In this document: piece by piece, positions 1-10,964 of the stretch
Position numbering within the stretch: the stretch's first letter is position 1
How the letters are laid out: every line of letters starts with the position of its first letter
Source of the DNA: Oreohelix idahoensis
Lineage: Eukaryota; Mollusca; Gastropoda; Stylommatophora; Oreohelicidae
Direction: 5' to 3'
DNA: 64,000 nt
Assembly (NCBI GenBank): GCA_024509875.1
Contig: JAMPIV010000285.1
Span: forward strand, 124,001-188,000
The notes under the pieces: generated by a model
The model's database searches: none
The model's input: the letters and a program-made list of their open reading frames with translations, nothing else
Told to the model about the DNA's origin: nothing
Made by a program: the position numbers and the translations under genes

Positions 1-184
1 AATAACCATCATTTCATGTTGCTTTGATAGCCACCCGGCCCCCTTGTAGTTGTCAGGGGTCTCTTATGACAAAGAACGAATGTGACTACTGCTAATTCAG
101 ATATGTCGTGACTAATATGAGGTTGTGCCTTGGTGTGGCAACCTTGTCATATTAAACACATTGCTGCAGAGATCACCACTGCAA

Positions 185-789
185 TCAATACCCTTTAGCT
201 GCCAGAGGAGCATAGGCCTTCAACAAACACTTGCCAAGTCTTCCTGTCCAGTGCCATCCGCTCAAGTTCTTTCCATGTTTTTCCTCACCATTTTCACCTC
301 TGTATCCAGTTATCTTCTGCATGTGTTTTTTGGTCTACCTCTGCCTCTCTTTCCCTGTGAATTCCAGAACAAGGACTGGCTTGTAATGCTATTAACAGGT
401 CTCCTCAATGTGTGTCCTATCCATCTCCAGCGTTTTCTTCTCAACTCTTGTTCCACTGGCACTTGTCTGGTTCTTGTCATCAATTCCACATTTGTGACTT
501 TGTCATACCATTTCAGTCCTTCTATTCTACGCAAGCACCCGTTTATAAAAGTCTAGCTTTTTGGTTGTTGTTTTTGTTGCTCTCCATGTCTCAGAGCCAT
601 ACAATAGTACTAACTCGACATTTGAGTTGAAGATTCTTATCTTCGTGTTGGGCTTGATTTCTCTTGTTCTCTATGTTTCCCAATGCAATGAAAGCTCCTC
701 TTGTTTTTTGTATTCGTATTTGGATATCATTGTCTGTCCCTCCAACTTTGTCTATATTACTGCCAAGATATGTGTACAATTCTACATCT
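185..789 (-). mobile_element. LINE family N 3' fragment (RT C-terminal coding), nested in repeat D
   Basis: The minus strand encodes pieces of a LINE C-terminus: a YLGSNIDKVGGTDNDIQIRI-type stretch from about 790 down, then [19 protein letters not shown] and RRKRWRWIGHTLRR..GKRGRGRPKNT near 310-534. Frames are broken, so this is a dead 5'-truncated copy. It is flanked by the 10-bp duplication accactgcaa (175-184, 790-799). Other copies: 14395/15471, 23497-24490, 27684-28084, 28588-29102, 33100-33900. Confidence 0.85.
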
Positions 790-828
790 ACCACTGCAAG
801 AGCATGTTAATATGTGTTGGCTTCCAGG

Positions 829-857
829 AAGGGGGGGGGGGGGGGGGGGGGGCGGGG
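829..857. repeat. G-rich homopolymer tract
   Basis: An almost pure run of about 24 G, one C, then six more G, lying inside repeat D copy 1. It is a potential G-quadruplex, and a likely place for sequencing length error. Confidence 0.9.
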
Positions 858-1027
858 GGCAGCTGCAGTGGTGGTCTCCATACTTCACTGCGATTGAAAA
901 TGAAAACGATGAAGAAGAAAGCCACTCTCCTCAGTCTCATTCACTTTGTTGGAACTGATTTACTGTTGTTGTTGGATAGAGACAATGGCTTGTAGAATAT
1001 CCATATAATAATCTGATGATGGAAAGC

Positions 1028-1251
1028 CTGTGTAGTTTACAGGGTTCTCTGAGGAAACCAAGACAGAGTAGGACTACTGCACCCTCAGGCATGCCATTCA
1101 AGCCGACTAATATAAGGTTGTGCATGAGGCTGGCAACCTCATCATATAAAACAAATTGCCACAGAAACAACTGGTGCAAGAGCATGTGAATGCTTGGTGC
1201 AGAGGTTCCTGCATGCTCCAGAAGGAGTTCAAAGGAACATGATAATGAATC
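1028..1251 (+). repeat. SINE-like repeat family D, copy 2, with target duplication
   Basis: A 224-bp copy runs from the head tgtgtagtttacagg to a gaacatgataatgaatc end. It is bounded by the 11-bp direct repeat tgatggaaagc at 1017-1027 and 1252-1262. No tRNA A/B box is obvious in the head, so the family may be a LINE-derived short retroposon and not a classical SINE. Confidence 0.8.
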
Positions 1252-1262
1252 TGATGGAAAGC

Positions 1263-2097
1263 AAGGGGAAACTATTATTGTATAATCCTTAGCCAAATCA
1301 TTTGTTACCATTTGGATACTTTCAACATTCACAAAATTAAGTCTCACTTTTGCAAAATTTCAGACTCAAAGGTTAAAATAGATAGGGATTGAGATTCTTG
1401 TTCAGCTGTGGAGAAGAAATGGTGATGAAAATGGAAGTTTGTCTACTTGTATGTAGATTTATTTGCAACGAAAGGCACAAGCTTTTCTATGTTTCTGAAT
1501 CATAGCATAAAATAAGCAAAAAAAAAAAAAAAAAATTAAATGCAAGCCTACGTTTAAGTTTATGTGAATGATGATGGGCATTTGTTGAGAAATCCTAAAA
1601 ATGAACACAGATAATTCTTAACATCTAATCAATTCCAGTATTTTCCTGTTAGTGTCCGTAAAGTTGAAAAAAAAGCAGTTATATATGGTAGATAGTGAGA
1701 TTATAATACTTGCTCGTAGCTTAGAATATCCTTTTGTGCTTGTCAGATGCCAGTGTAGCTGCTACATGTTATTGCCTGTATTATAGATGGCATGAACATC
1801 ATTTTAAAAGGATGCACTTTAAAGACCTCATGATGTGAAATGTTTTATAATGTATATTTTGGTAGATAATTTTCTTCCTTCTAGCAATGTGTTAGCGTTG
1901 TGCCTCCTTCCTCTTTGAAAGTTTGTTTTTCCCGCATTTGGAAACAGTTGCCCTAGAAGCAACTAGCGTAGACACTTTTTATTTGCTAACAGATTTTATC
2001 ATTGGTTGCTTTGTGCTATACTTGAAAGTGCTATTAAAGTGTTAAACATTTGACAGCACAGAGTTAAATTGACAAACTTCAGATAGAAGAAGATAGA
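1263..2097. other. Intronic sequence without recognised feature
   Basis: AT-rich unique sequence with an A18 run at 1519-1536. I see no exon, no RNA gene and no repeat shared with other parts of the window. Confidence 0.6.
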
Positions 2098-2334
2098 GGG
2101 GATTCCGTAACACACCTATTGAGGCATATTGGGAATACGGTGTTAGGCCCATATTTTCTTGACCATCGGCACACTAAGGGTGATGTGGTCAGCATCACGC
2201 CGGCCGCTCAACCTTCCCAGAGTTGCTCTGGTACCCAATTCATGAGGCTGGGTCAACCCTGGAGCCATTTACGGTCTAAAAAATCCCACCTCAACTGGGG
2301 ATCGAACCATGGACCACCGAACTAGGAAGCCAGT
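2098..2334 (-). mobile_element. tRNA-derived SINE family A, copy 1
   Basis: On the minus strand this is a SINE with a tRNA-like head (cactggcttcctag...ggttcgatccc, a B-box), a middle tcaggcggccggcgtgat-type core, and an end with caatatgcctcaat...taacgg. The extreme 5' head is missing here (truncated at 2334). Eight copies occur in the window, in both orientations. Confidence 0.85.
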
Positions 2335-2559
2335 GATAGAAGACGATACTTGGTGATAATTCAGAAAAATGGAACCTACAGTTTGATGTGACACTTTTCT
2401 TCTCTCTCCCTCATAAAGTCTTCTTAAACAAATAAACAACTTTTGTAAGATATTGTGTGGCATGCAAGAAAAATGTTTAGTTTAAGTGGGGATATTGCAT
2501 TAATGTATTGTAATCATTGTTAACAAAATCCAGTCATTTAATAGTGATTAAAAAAAAAA

Positions 2560-2703
2560 GTAAATGTCCCATAGCAGATACTGCCGTAGGGAACTGAAGT
2601 GTTAGACTTAACTATACAAGGTCCAGCATCCACAGGTGGGGTGACCAGTTCCCTTCCTTGCTGCCTTTTCCTTCCCTAACTCAAGTGCAAAGTCAGGTAC
2701 GGT
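2560..2703 (-). mobile_element. SINE family C, partial copy
   Basis: This matches 23918-24135 and 39463-39705 by the shared blocks gcagatactgcc, ggtccagcatccacaggtgg, gaccagttcccttcct and ttccctaactcaag. The tRNA-like head is missing, so this is the 3' part only. Confidence 0.75.
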
Positions 2704-3221
2704 ACAGCTTTAATAGTGATACAATACTTTAATTGCCATGCGTTTTCACTAATAGTTTCCCATCTTTGTGCCCTCTGCTCCAAACGTGGTGGGCCGCTTG
2801 TACTAAATCAATGTTTCCTGTGTGGTAAGCATAAATAACATTCATAGTGAGAAACTATGACTTTTAAGTGTTTAAATTTGGATTCCGTGAAAATACATAC
2901 GAAAGATATTTTCAGTTATGGAAGTGCAAATTTAAACAGCTAAAATTCTAATTCCCTGACCGTGATTGTTATTTATACTTAACACACAGAAAATGAAGAT
3001 TTAGTTATGGCCAACTTGCAAAGTTTTGTGTGCAAGAAGTGCTTACAGTTCTTTTTGCTTTCTTATACAAACTTGCTGAAAACTGAAGTTTATCTTCTAG
3101 GCCAAAATAAACAGGCGTGTACTACACTGGGTGATTGAAAATTCACTGCTTATTTTTAAATTCTTATTTCTTCAATCCATCGCTACTAATTTATACGAGA
3201 CAAATATCAAAAAAAAAGAGG
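2704..3221. other. Intronic sequence without recognised feature
   Basis: AT-rich sequence between SINEs. No exon of the RASGRF frame and no shared repeat was seen. Confidence 0.55.
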
Positions 3222-3342
3222 TAAAGGATTCCCGTTACACGCCTGGAGCCGTTTGCGGTCTAAAAAAATCCCACCTCAACTGGGGATCGAACCATGGACT
3301 ATTGAGCTAGGAAGCCAGTGCACTAACCACTGCGCTACCAAG
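3222..3342 (-). mobile_element. SINE family A, copy 2, internally deleted
   Basis: The 3' end (taaaggattcccgttacacgcc) joins directly to the head (ggagccgtttgcggtc...actaaccactgcgctacc). About 130 bp of core, present in the other copies, is missing. Confidence 0.8.
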
Positions 3343-3645
3343 AATATAAATAAAGAGAATTAACTATTATTTTATTACAGTTAATGATATGTCCCATTAA
3401 CATTACAGCTCGCCTGTTCAACACTTGACCTCAAAGCAATAAAAAACTTTATGACATTGTTTATATTTGGATAAGCGCCTTAATATAACCGACTACTAGA
3501 TTGAACGAGGCAAATATTTTTTTTAACCAAAAAAAAACCTCAGGAAGCAGCAATTTTTGCACCTTCTTGTAAGTCAGTTTATTGGCCATTCTAATTGTGT
3601 TTTATTTGATTTGTTTCGAGAAATAACAAAAAATAAACCTTAGTA

Positions 3646-4027
3646 CAGGCATGCCTCGCTTTATTGCGCTTCGCAGATATTTACGCTTTTTTTTTCAAAT
3701 TATTCATGGTTATTTATTAGAACGTTCCTTCTTCTTCCAACAGATTTTGGCTCTCCACCAGCAAAAAGATTACGATTCGCTGAAGGCTCAGATGATGAAG
3801 ATTAGCATTTTTTTTTTTAGCAATAAAGTATTTAAAATTTTAAAGTACATTGTTTTTTAAGACCTAGCGCTATTGCGCACTTAATAGACATAATGTACGG
3901 TAAACATGATTTTAGGCTTTTATATGCACTCGGAAGCCAAAAAAATGGGTGTGACCCACTTTATTGCAATATTCGCTTTATTGCGGTGGTCTGGAACTGA
4001 ACCTGTGATATCTCCGAGGTATGCCTG
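3646..4027 (+). mobile_element. Tigger1-like (pogo/Tc1) MITE, copy 1
   Basis: A 382-bp non-autonomous element beginning caggcatgcctcgctttatt and ending tatctccgaggtatgcctg, preceded by TA (3644-3645). The ends are inverted repeats (CAGGCATRCCTCG). Internal text (ttttatatgcactcgg, gtggtctggaactgaac) matches copies at 10501 and 16188 and strongly resembles the mammalian Tigger1 sequence as I remember it. There is no transposase ORF. Confidence 0.85.
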
Positions 4028-4222
4028 TTGTTAAATATCAAATTACAGTTGTTGCCCGTAGTTTTTACATTTGTTTCATGTATATTGAATAGATACAAGC
4101 AAGGATATATTTAAAAATAGGGAGTGACTTGTCAATCAGGTGAACATAACCCATCAACAGTATTGTTATGCCCTTACAAGCAGTGCATTTATCAGATTTC
4201 TCTTTTATCTTTGCCATCGTAG

Positions 4223-4338
4223 GTTCAAAGTTTCTTCCGTGGTTGGTTGTGTCGACGGCGATGGAAGCAGATTGTAGATCTGTACATACGGTCTCCACAT
4301 GCAGAGAGTATGCGAAAAAGAAACAGTATTGTTTTCAG
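4223..4338 (+). CDS. RASGRF: RASGRF exon: IQ motif and linker before the DH domain
   Basis: Read in frame from 4223 the exon gives [14 protein letters not shown] followed by a basic linker ending [10 protein letters not shown]. The first part is an IQ-type calmodulin-binding motif, and order and wording match the segment between coiled coil and DH domain in vertebrate RASGRF1/2 (from memory). The acceptor is a pyrimidine-rich tract ending in AG at 4221-4222; the donor is GT at 4339-4340. The exon is 116 bp and ends in phase 2; the split serine codon (ag + c) is completed by the next exon. RASGRF proteins are membrane-recruited exchange factors that activate Ras (CDC25 domain) and Rac (DH-PH) in response to calcium/calmodulin. 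Upstream PH and coiled-coil exons were not found in 1-4222 and should lie outside the window. Confidence 0.93.
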
Positions 4339-4340
4339 GT

Positions 4341-4945
4341 GCAGGTTTATTATGTTATGCCGTCTGATTATATTAAGAAAAATCAGGAAGTATGGTGAAA
4401 ACTCTTAACTCTCAATGTTCTCTACATACTTTTAAGGTAGCCTATGCTTTAGCCTATGTGAAATTTTGGCTTGGAGTAAAATTATATGTAGGTCTAAAAG
4501 TATGATACAATTTAAAAAAAGCTCATAATAAACTAATACATTTTTTAATGAATAATAGGAAATAAAATTATATTTAAAAAATAGAAGAGCATGATACATC
4601 TAGCTAATTAGCTTTTTTGAAAAAAGAGGTAGTGAGGAAGAAAAACACTGAAAACAATTTTTAAAAATTATTCTCATGATTCACCATATGGAATTTATCC
4701 TTCAAACCAAACAAAAAAACTTGAAAATAGGAGCTGCTAGAATCACATCAATCATTCTGAACCACTGCCCACCACTCTTAGTGAATGTCTATTGCAATCA
4801 ATCTGGCTATAGATTAGATGTTGAAAACATAAGCCACCTATAATGGTAGGCACTTACATGGAAATTAAAGGAGAAAAATTCCAGTGTACTCATTTGGAAA
4901 ATTTCTAACTTATAAATAGATGCTCGTGTAGAATAGAACAAGAAA
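4341..4945. other. AT-rich intron, nothing recognised
   Basis: First part of the 1.6 kb RASGRF intron. Low-complexity A/T stretches; no ORF or repeat match within the window. Confidence 0.55.
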
Positions 4946-5190
4946 GGAAAGATTTCTGTTACACACCCATTGAGGCATATTGGAAATATGGTGTTAGGCC
5001 CATATTTTCTTGACCATCTGGTCAGCATCACGCCGCCTACCTTAACCTTCTCAGAGTTACTCTAGTAGCCAATTCATGAGGCTTGGTTGACCCCTGGAGC
5101 CCTTTGTGGTTTAAAAAAATTCCCCTCAACTGGGCATGGAATCAGGACCCGCTGTGCTGGGAAGCCATTGCACTAACCACAGCGGCAGTA
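4946..5190 (-). mobile_element. SINE family A, copy 3
   Basis: Full-length but diverged copy: the gttacacacccattgaggc end, the gccagcatcacgccg-type core with a small deletion around 5019, and the head aagccattgcactaaccaca. It lies within the RASGRF intron. A short piece of the family C tail (gcagtatctgctatgg, 5184-5199) is directly attached. Confidence 0.8.
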
Positions 5191-5479
5191 TCTGCTATGG
5201 AACTACCATGCAGAATAGAAGTATTAAAATAGTGTAACAGCAACATTGGAGAAGAATTGTTAGAAAGAAACAAATACCAGTGTTAAAGATATGAGGAAAA
5301 GACATTAACTTTGGATTTGACACAGGAATGATGCAAGATAGGAAGGAGTGACAATGAAGCTGTTAAAGGCCAGTGCTACACAGGAAGCTGAAAAACATTT
5401 TTTTTTAAAGAAGGCTGAAACTTAAAAAAACAAAGAAATTGAAATTAATATAGTCATATGTTTAAAATCCTTCATAATT

Positions 5480-5662
5480 ATGGTGTTCAACGACTGTGAC
5501 ATCATCTGCAATTTGCCAGTGATGTTGCCCTGATTGCTAAATCTGAGGCACACCTTCATTCCAACCTGCAAGTCTGGAAGGAAGAGCTGGAGAAGAGAGG
5601 GATGGTCATCAGCACCTCCAAAACAGAAACCATGGTGATATCATGAGAGGACAAAAGGGTAA
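5480..5662 (+). pseudogene. LINE reverse-transcriptase palm fragment
   Basis: In one frame this reads LQFASDVALIAKSEAHLHSN...LEKRGMVISTSKTETMVIS, the RT palm region around the (Y/F)ADD box of LINEs. The first catalytic aspartate position is serine (FASD), so it is inactive. Coding similarity ends at a stop near 5648. It is an old relic within the RASGRF intron, just upstream of the exon at 5959. Confidence 0.7.
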
Positions 5663-5774
5663 TAAAATGAAGTGAAATTTTGGAGGCACCTTTTGTGACT
5701 TCTTGGAGTTGTGAGGAGACAAGGAAGAAGTAAGATTTCATGTTTCACCATTCATGTCATAAGAAGCATTTACA

Positions 5775-5842
5775 AATGAGATTGAGCATGGGGCTGGTAA
5801 CCCCATCATGTTAAACAAATAGCTAGATAAACCACCACAGTT
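5775..5842 (+). repeat. Repeat D fragment with target duplication
   Basis: A 68-bp piece (gcatggggctggtaacccc...aataaaccacc-like text) flanked by the 12-bp direct repeat gaagcatttaca at 5763-5774 and 5843-5854. It is truncated at both ends relative to copy 2. Confidence 0.6.
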
Positions 5843-5958
5843 GAAGCATTTACAGTGTTTAGATGCAGTATAATTCAACTGTTTTCCATCTAGGCAGGTT
5901 CTTAATGTGATGAAATACACACCTACAGTTTTTTAACACAATGTATTATTTACAACAG

Positions 5959-6096
5959 CATGGTGGAGTGTGAAGAGGAGTACAATAGACAGCTATCATG
6001 TCTAGTCACCTGCTTTCTCAGACCTCTCCGCATGGCAGCCAGCTCAAAGAAACCTCCCATCTCACATGAAGATGTCAACTCAATCTTCTTGAACAG
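5959..6096 (+). CDS. RASGRF: RASGRF exon: start of DH (RhoGEF) domain
   Basis: The exon completes a serine codon with its first base and then reads MVECEEEYNRQL...FLRPLRMAASSKKPP...SIFLN, the opening helix (CR1) of the DH domain of RASGRF proteins. Acceptor AG is at 5957-5958, with a weak pyrimidine tract; donor GT is at 6097-6098 (GTCTTT, a weak match). Length is 138 bp, entering in phase 2 and leaving in phase 2. The last two bases (ag) pair with the t that opens the next exon to give serine, as expected between IFLN and ETLLFLHQ. The ATG at 5960 is an internal methionine, not a start. The following intron is about 9.5 kb and is filled with transposons. Identity to the family is strong; exact use of the weak donor is inferred from the phase match. 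Confidence 0.93.
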
Positions 6097-6228
6097 GTCT
6101 TTGTTTGAACATAATATAGTATATGAGAATTTCACCATCAGAACTAATCATTATATAAATATATATTGTATTCTGTAAAATATATATATATATAAATATC
6201 TATATGTGCCCCTGTAATTCCTGGTGGG

Positions 6229-6845
6229 GTTGTGGTTTAACTAGGGCTGCTGAGCATCTCGCTCTTTAGCAGCCAATGCCAAGTTGAAGACTCCTTGGGA
6301 TTATCTACACTGTAGATCTAGGCTTTTCTTGTGGCTTTTCTGCCATTCCGAAACATGTTGAGTTGAAGTCATGGGCTCCAGTTTTTCTAGCTTGGCTTGC
6401 ATTTAAAGGATCGTCACATCTGGTCCCAAGCTAGCAATAAGAAGTGTGTGGCATACTGGGCATTCCCCGGCATCCAAGAGGGTTCTCCAACTATGCAGAG
6501 CTAAAATACTGTGCTCTGGTTCTGGGCTCTCCCAAGGAATTGTCACGTCCTGCACAGAGCCACTTCTCAGCTTCCCCTGCCTCTCACTGGGTCCATTGTG
6601 AGATCCTTCTGCATGCAGTCAACCAAGTCAAAGCCAAAGAATTACGCCTGGGGCTCAAGTGACTTCTTCAAGCTTAGTGTACAATGCTGGGTTCTCAATA
6701 AGTTTCACCGCAGGGGGAATCCATGGAAGTGTGTGGATGATTTCAAGAGTCAATGAGGATGTAATTAGCCTCACAGGCGTAGGTTCACTTCCACGTACAT
6801 ATACTGTAGTACTGTGCGTAGCTGGTGGTCATAAAAGGATGACTC
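6229..6845 (-). repeat. 620-bp interspersed repeat family E, copy 1
   Basis: Nearly the same sequence is present at 20385-21018 in the same orientation, from gggctgctgag...tctttagcagccaatgcc to ggtggtcataaaaggatgac. The first 70 bp read on the minus strand as FNLALAAKER.AQQP, the same C-terminus as the LINE at 30100-30725. The family therefore looks like a LINE-derived retroposon in minus orientation, although no other coding is evident. Confidence 0.75.
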
Positions 6846-6852
6846 CAGAAAC

Positions 6853-6990
6853 AACAACAAATTGATTCCACTTTGCTCGGTCGGCGGCCATCCTTCGTAC
6901 AGTGCCCCAACTCTGGTTCATTCTTTGCATCTCAGCCTCCACAGTCCTCCGCCAAGTTGTTTTTGGTCGGCCTCTCTTTCGTTTTCCTTC
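6853..6990 (-). mobile_element. LINE family B fragment
   Basis: The minus strand reads KRKRGRPKTTWRRTVEAEMQ and then RMNQSWGTVRRMAADRAKWN, the extreme C-terminus of the LINE complete at 52131-55430. It is truncated at both ends and directly followed by a TATA/TGTG simple repeat. Confidence 0.85.
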
Positions 6991-7042
6991 ACCATATATA
7001 TATGTGTGTGCGTGCGTGCGTGTATATATATGTATATGTGTG
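6990..7042. repeat. TA/TG/CG simple repeat
   Basis: Alternating purine-pyrimidine tract (atatatatatgtgtgtgcgtgcgtgcgtgtatatatatg), a potential Z-DNA former. Confidence 0.8.
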
Positions 7043-7604
7043 CAGTGTTGCCACAGCTGGGTATTTTTTACTAGATCTTGGTTTTTTGGCTTCCATCTGG
7101 GTATCTGGGTATTTTTTTTCCAAATCTGCATTAATCTGGGTATATTTGATAATTGGCATTTACAATGTATATTCTGTGCACTGAGCATTATACATTATAC
7201 TGTATTTCCTCTGGAACCGTTTTCTCATTTTTTTTCTTTCTCCGCCGTGCCTGTATATCTGTCGGGTGCATCCCCATCTCTTTCCTCTTCACTCTGTTCT
7301 CATATTTCCGTTTCTGTGAATGGAAGAAAACCAAAACCTCCTATTAAATGTAAAAAATTGTGTGCTATATTTTTTTTATTCCACTTAAATTTCATTCTTG
7401 TTTTTAACCACATCAATGACGTTGTATTTTGCACTCGTTTACATCAGCTATCTATTTCCTGTTATTCTGCTAATGGCTGTCATCTACAATACTCAGTCAT
7501 TTTTGCGATGTGTTTTAAAGTATTCTTTTTAAATTTTAGACTTAAGCAGATAAACAGCATTTTGTTTTTTTTGGTCAAAAACGTATAAAAATTAAGATTA
7601 TTAA
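7043..7604. other. T-rich sequence upstream of the zinc-finger relic
   Basis: Contains an imperfect ctgggtat..ttttt repeat (7058-7145) and open but unrecognised frames on the + strand. It may be the leader of the relic at 7605; nothing can be assigned. Confidence 0.4.
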
Positions 7605-7972
7605 ATGAGCGATGATGAAGGTACGCTAGGTAGTTGTAGCAGCATGACGACACACATGCCACCCCATAAAAAAGTGAATCCATGGTATCAGCAGGCTTTT
7701 TGTGAGGAATGGCTAACATACAGCGAACTGAAGGACTGGATAAAGCCGGACTCTGGCAGTCGCTATGCTGCGATGTCTGTTCCTGTACATTCACTAATGT
7801 CAACAAAACAGCTTTATTGACACATAAAAACACACAGAAGCACATCAAAAACTTCGAAGCCAAAAGTCAAACTCTGAACATTAGCAAGTTTTTCCTCAAA
7901 CTAAAAGAGCCCTGTCTCCAAGACAAAATTGCTCCACAATCAAGATTCCATGTTGTCAATTCACGCATATGA
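7605..7972 (+). pseudogene. BED/TTF-type zinc-finger N-terminus, likely hAT-transposase-derived relic
   Basis: From ATG at 7605: an acidic N-terminus MSDDEGTLGS, then KKVNPWYQQAFCEEWL, SELKDWIKP. After a frameshift near 7767 the text continues as CDVCSCTFTNVNKTALLTH with a second His in KNTQKH. This Cys2...His2 layout with WL..WL upstream is the zinc-finger head found in hAT-type transposases and derived host proteins. The coding text ends at about 7972 without a catalytic domain. It is called a relic because of the frameshift and truncation. Confidence 0.5.
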
Positions 7973-8164
7973 TCTTGACGAAGGAAAAGTAGTCGACATG
8001 GATGCCGAGTCGCTGACAAGTGACAATTTTCAATAGTAACAAGTTACAACTTAACATTTTATATTTGATTTAAGGAACATTTTGTTAATGCAACTAAATT
8101 AAGTATGTAACTGTTAAAATATCTCATTTTCAAGAGTTCATATATTGGGGTGTTAATAAAATAA

Positions 8165-10495
<2,331 letters not shown>

Positions 10496-10500
10496 ACATA

Positions 10501-10782
<282 letters not shown>

Positions 10783-10964
10783 GAGTATATATATGAAGAA
10801 ACATTCTTATAATTAAAATTCTGTAAGAGGATTTTAATTAACCTGCTAACAAGAATACATTTTAATTTAGGTGTTTACATCTTTGTTTATCTATTTGAAG
10901 GAATAGCGTTGTAAAAAAACCCTGTGTATGATCTCACAGTTTTGGTATATCACCATGCAAAAGG

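Larger units (their letters stand above)
40..935 (+). repeat. SINE-like repeat family D, copy 1, split by a LINE
   Basis: The two parts (about 40-174 and 790-935) form one family-D copy. The head contains gtcaggggtctctta, the middle actaatatgaggttgtg, the end cagctgcagtggtggtctcc, then an aaatgaaaacgatgaagaag tail. The intervening LINE fragment 185-789 is bounded by accactgcaa at 175-184 and 790-799. A long G run (829-852) has expanded inside the second part. Family D recurs at 1028, 5775, 16735, 21716, 22383, 28097, 29255, 31214, 40497 and 55765. Confidence 0.75.

Noticed and set aside
6444..6756. Plus-strand ORFs in repeat E
   Set aside because: The corresponding frames in the second copy at 20607-20825 carry substitutions without sign of coding constraint, and the repeat end is LINE-like on the other strand.
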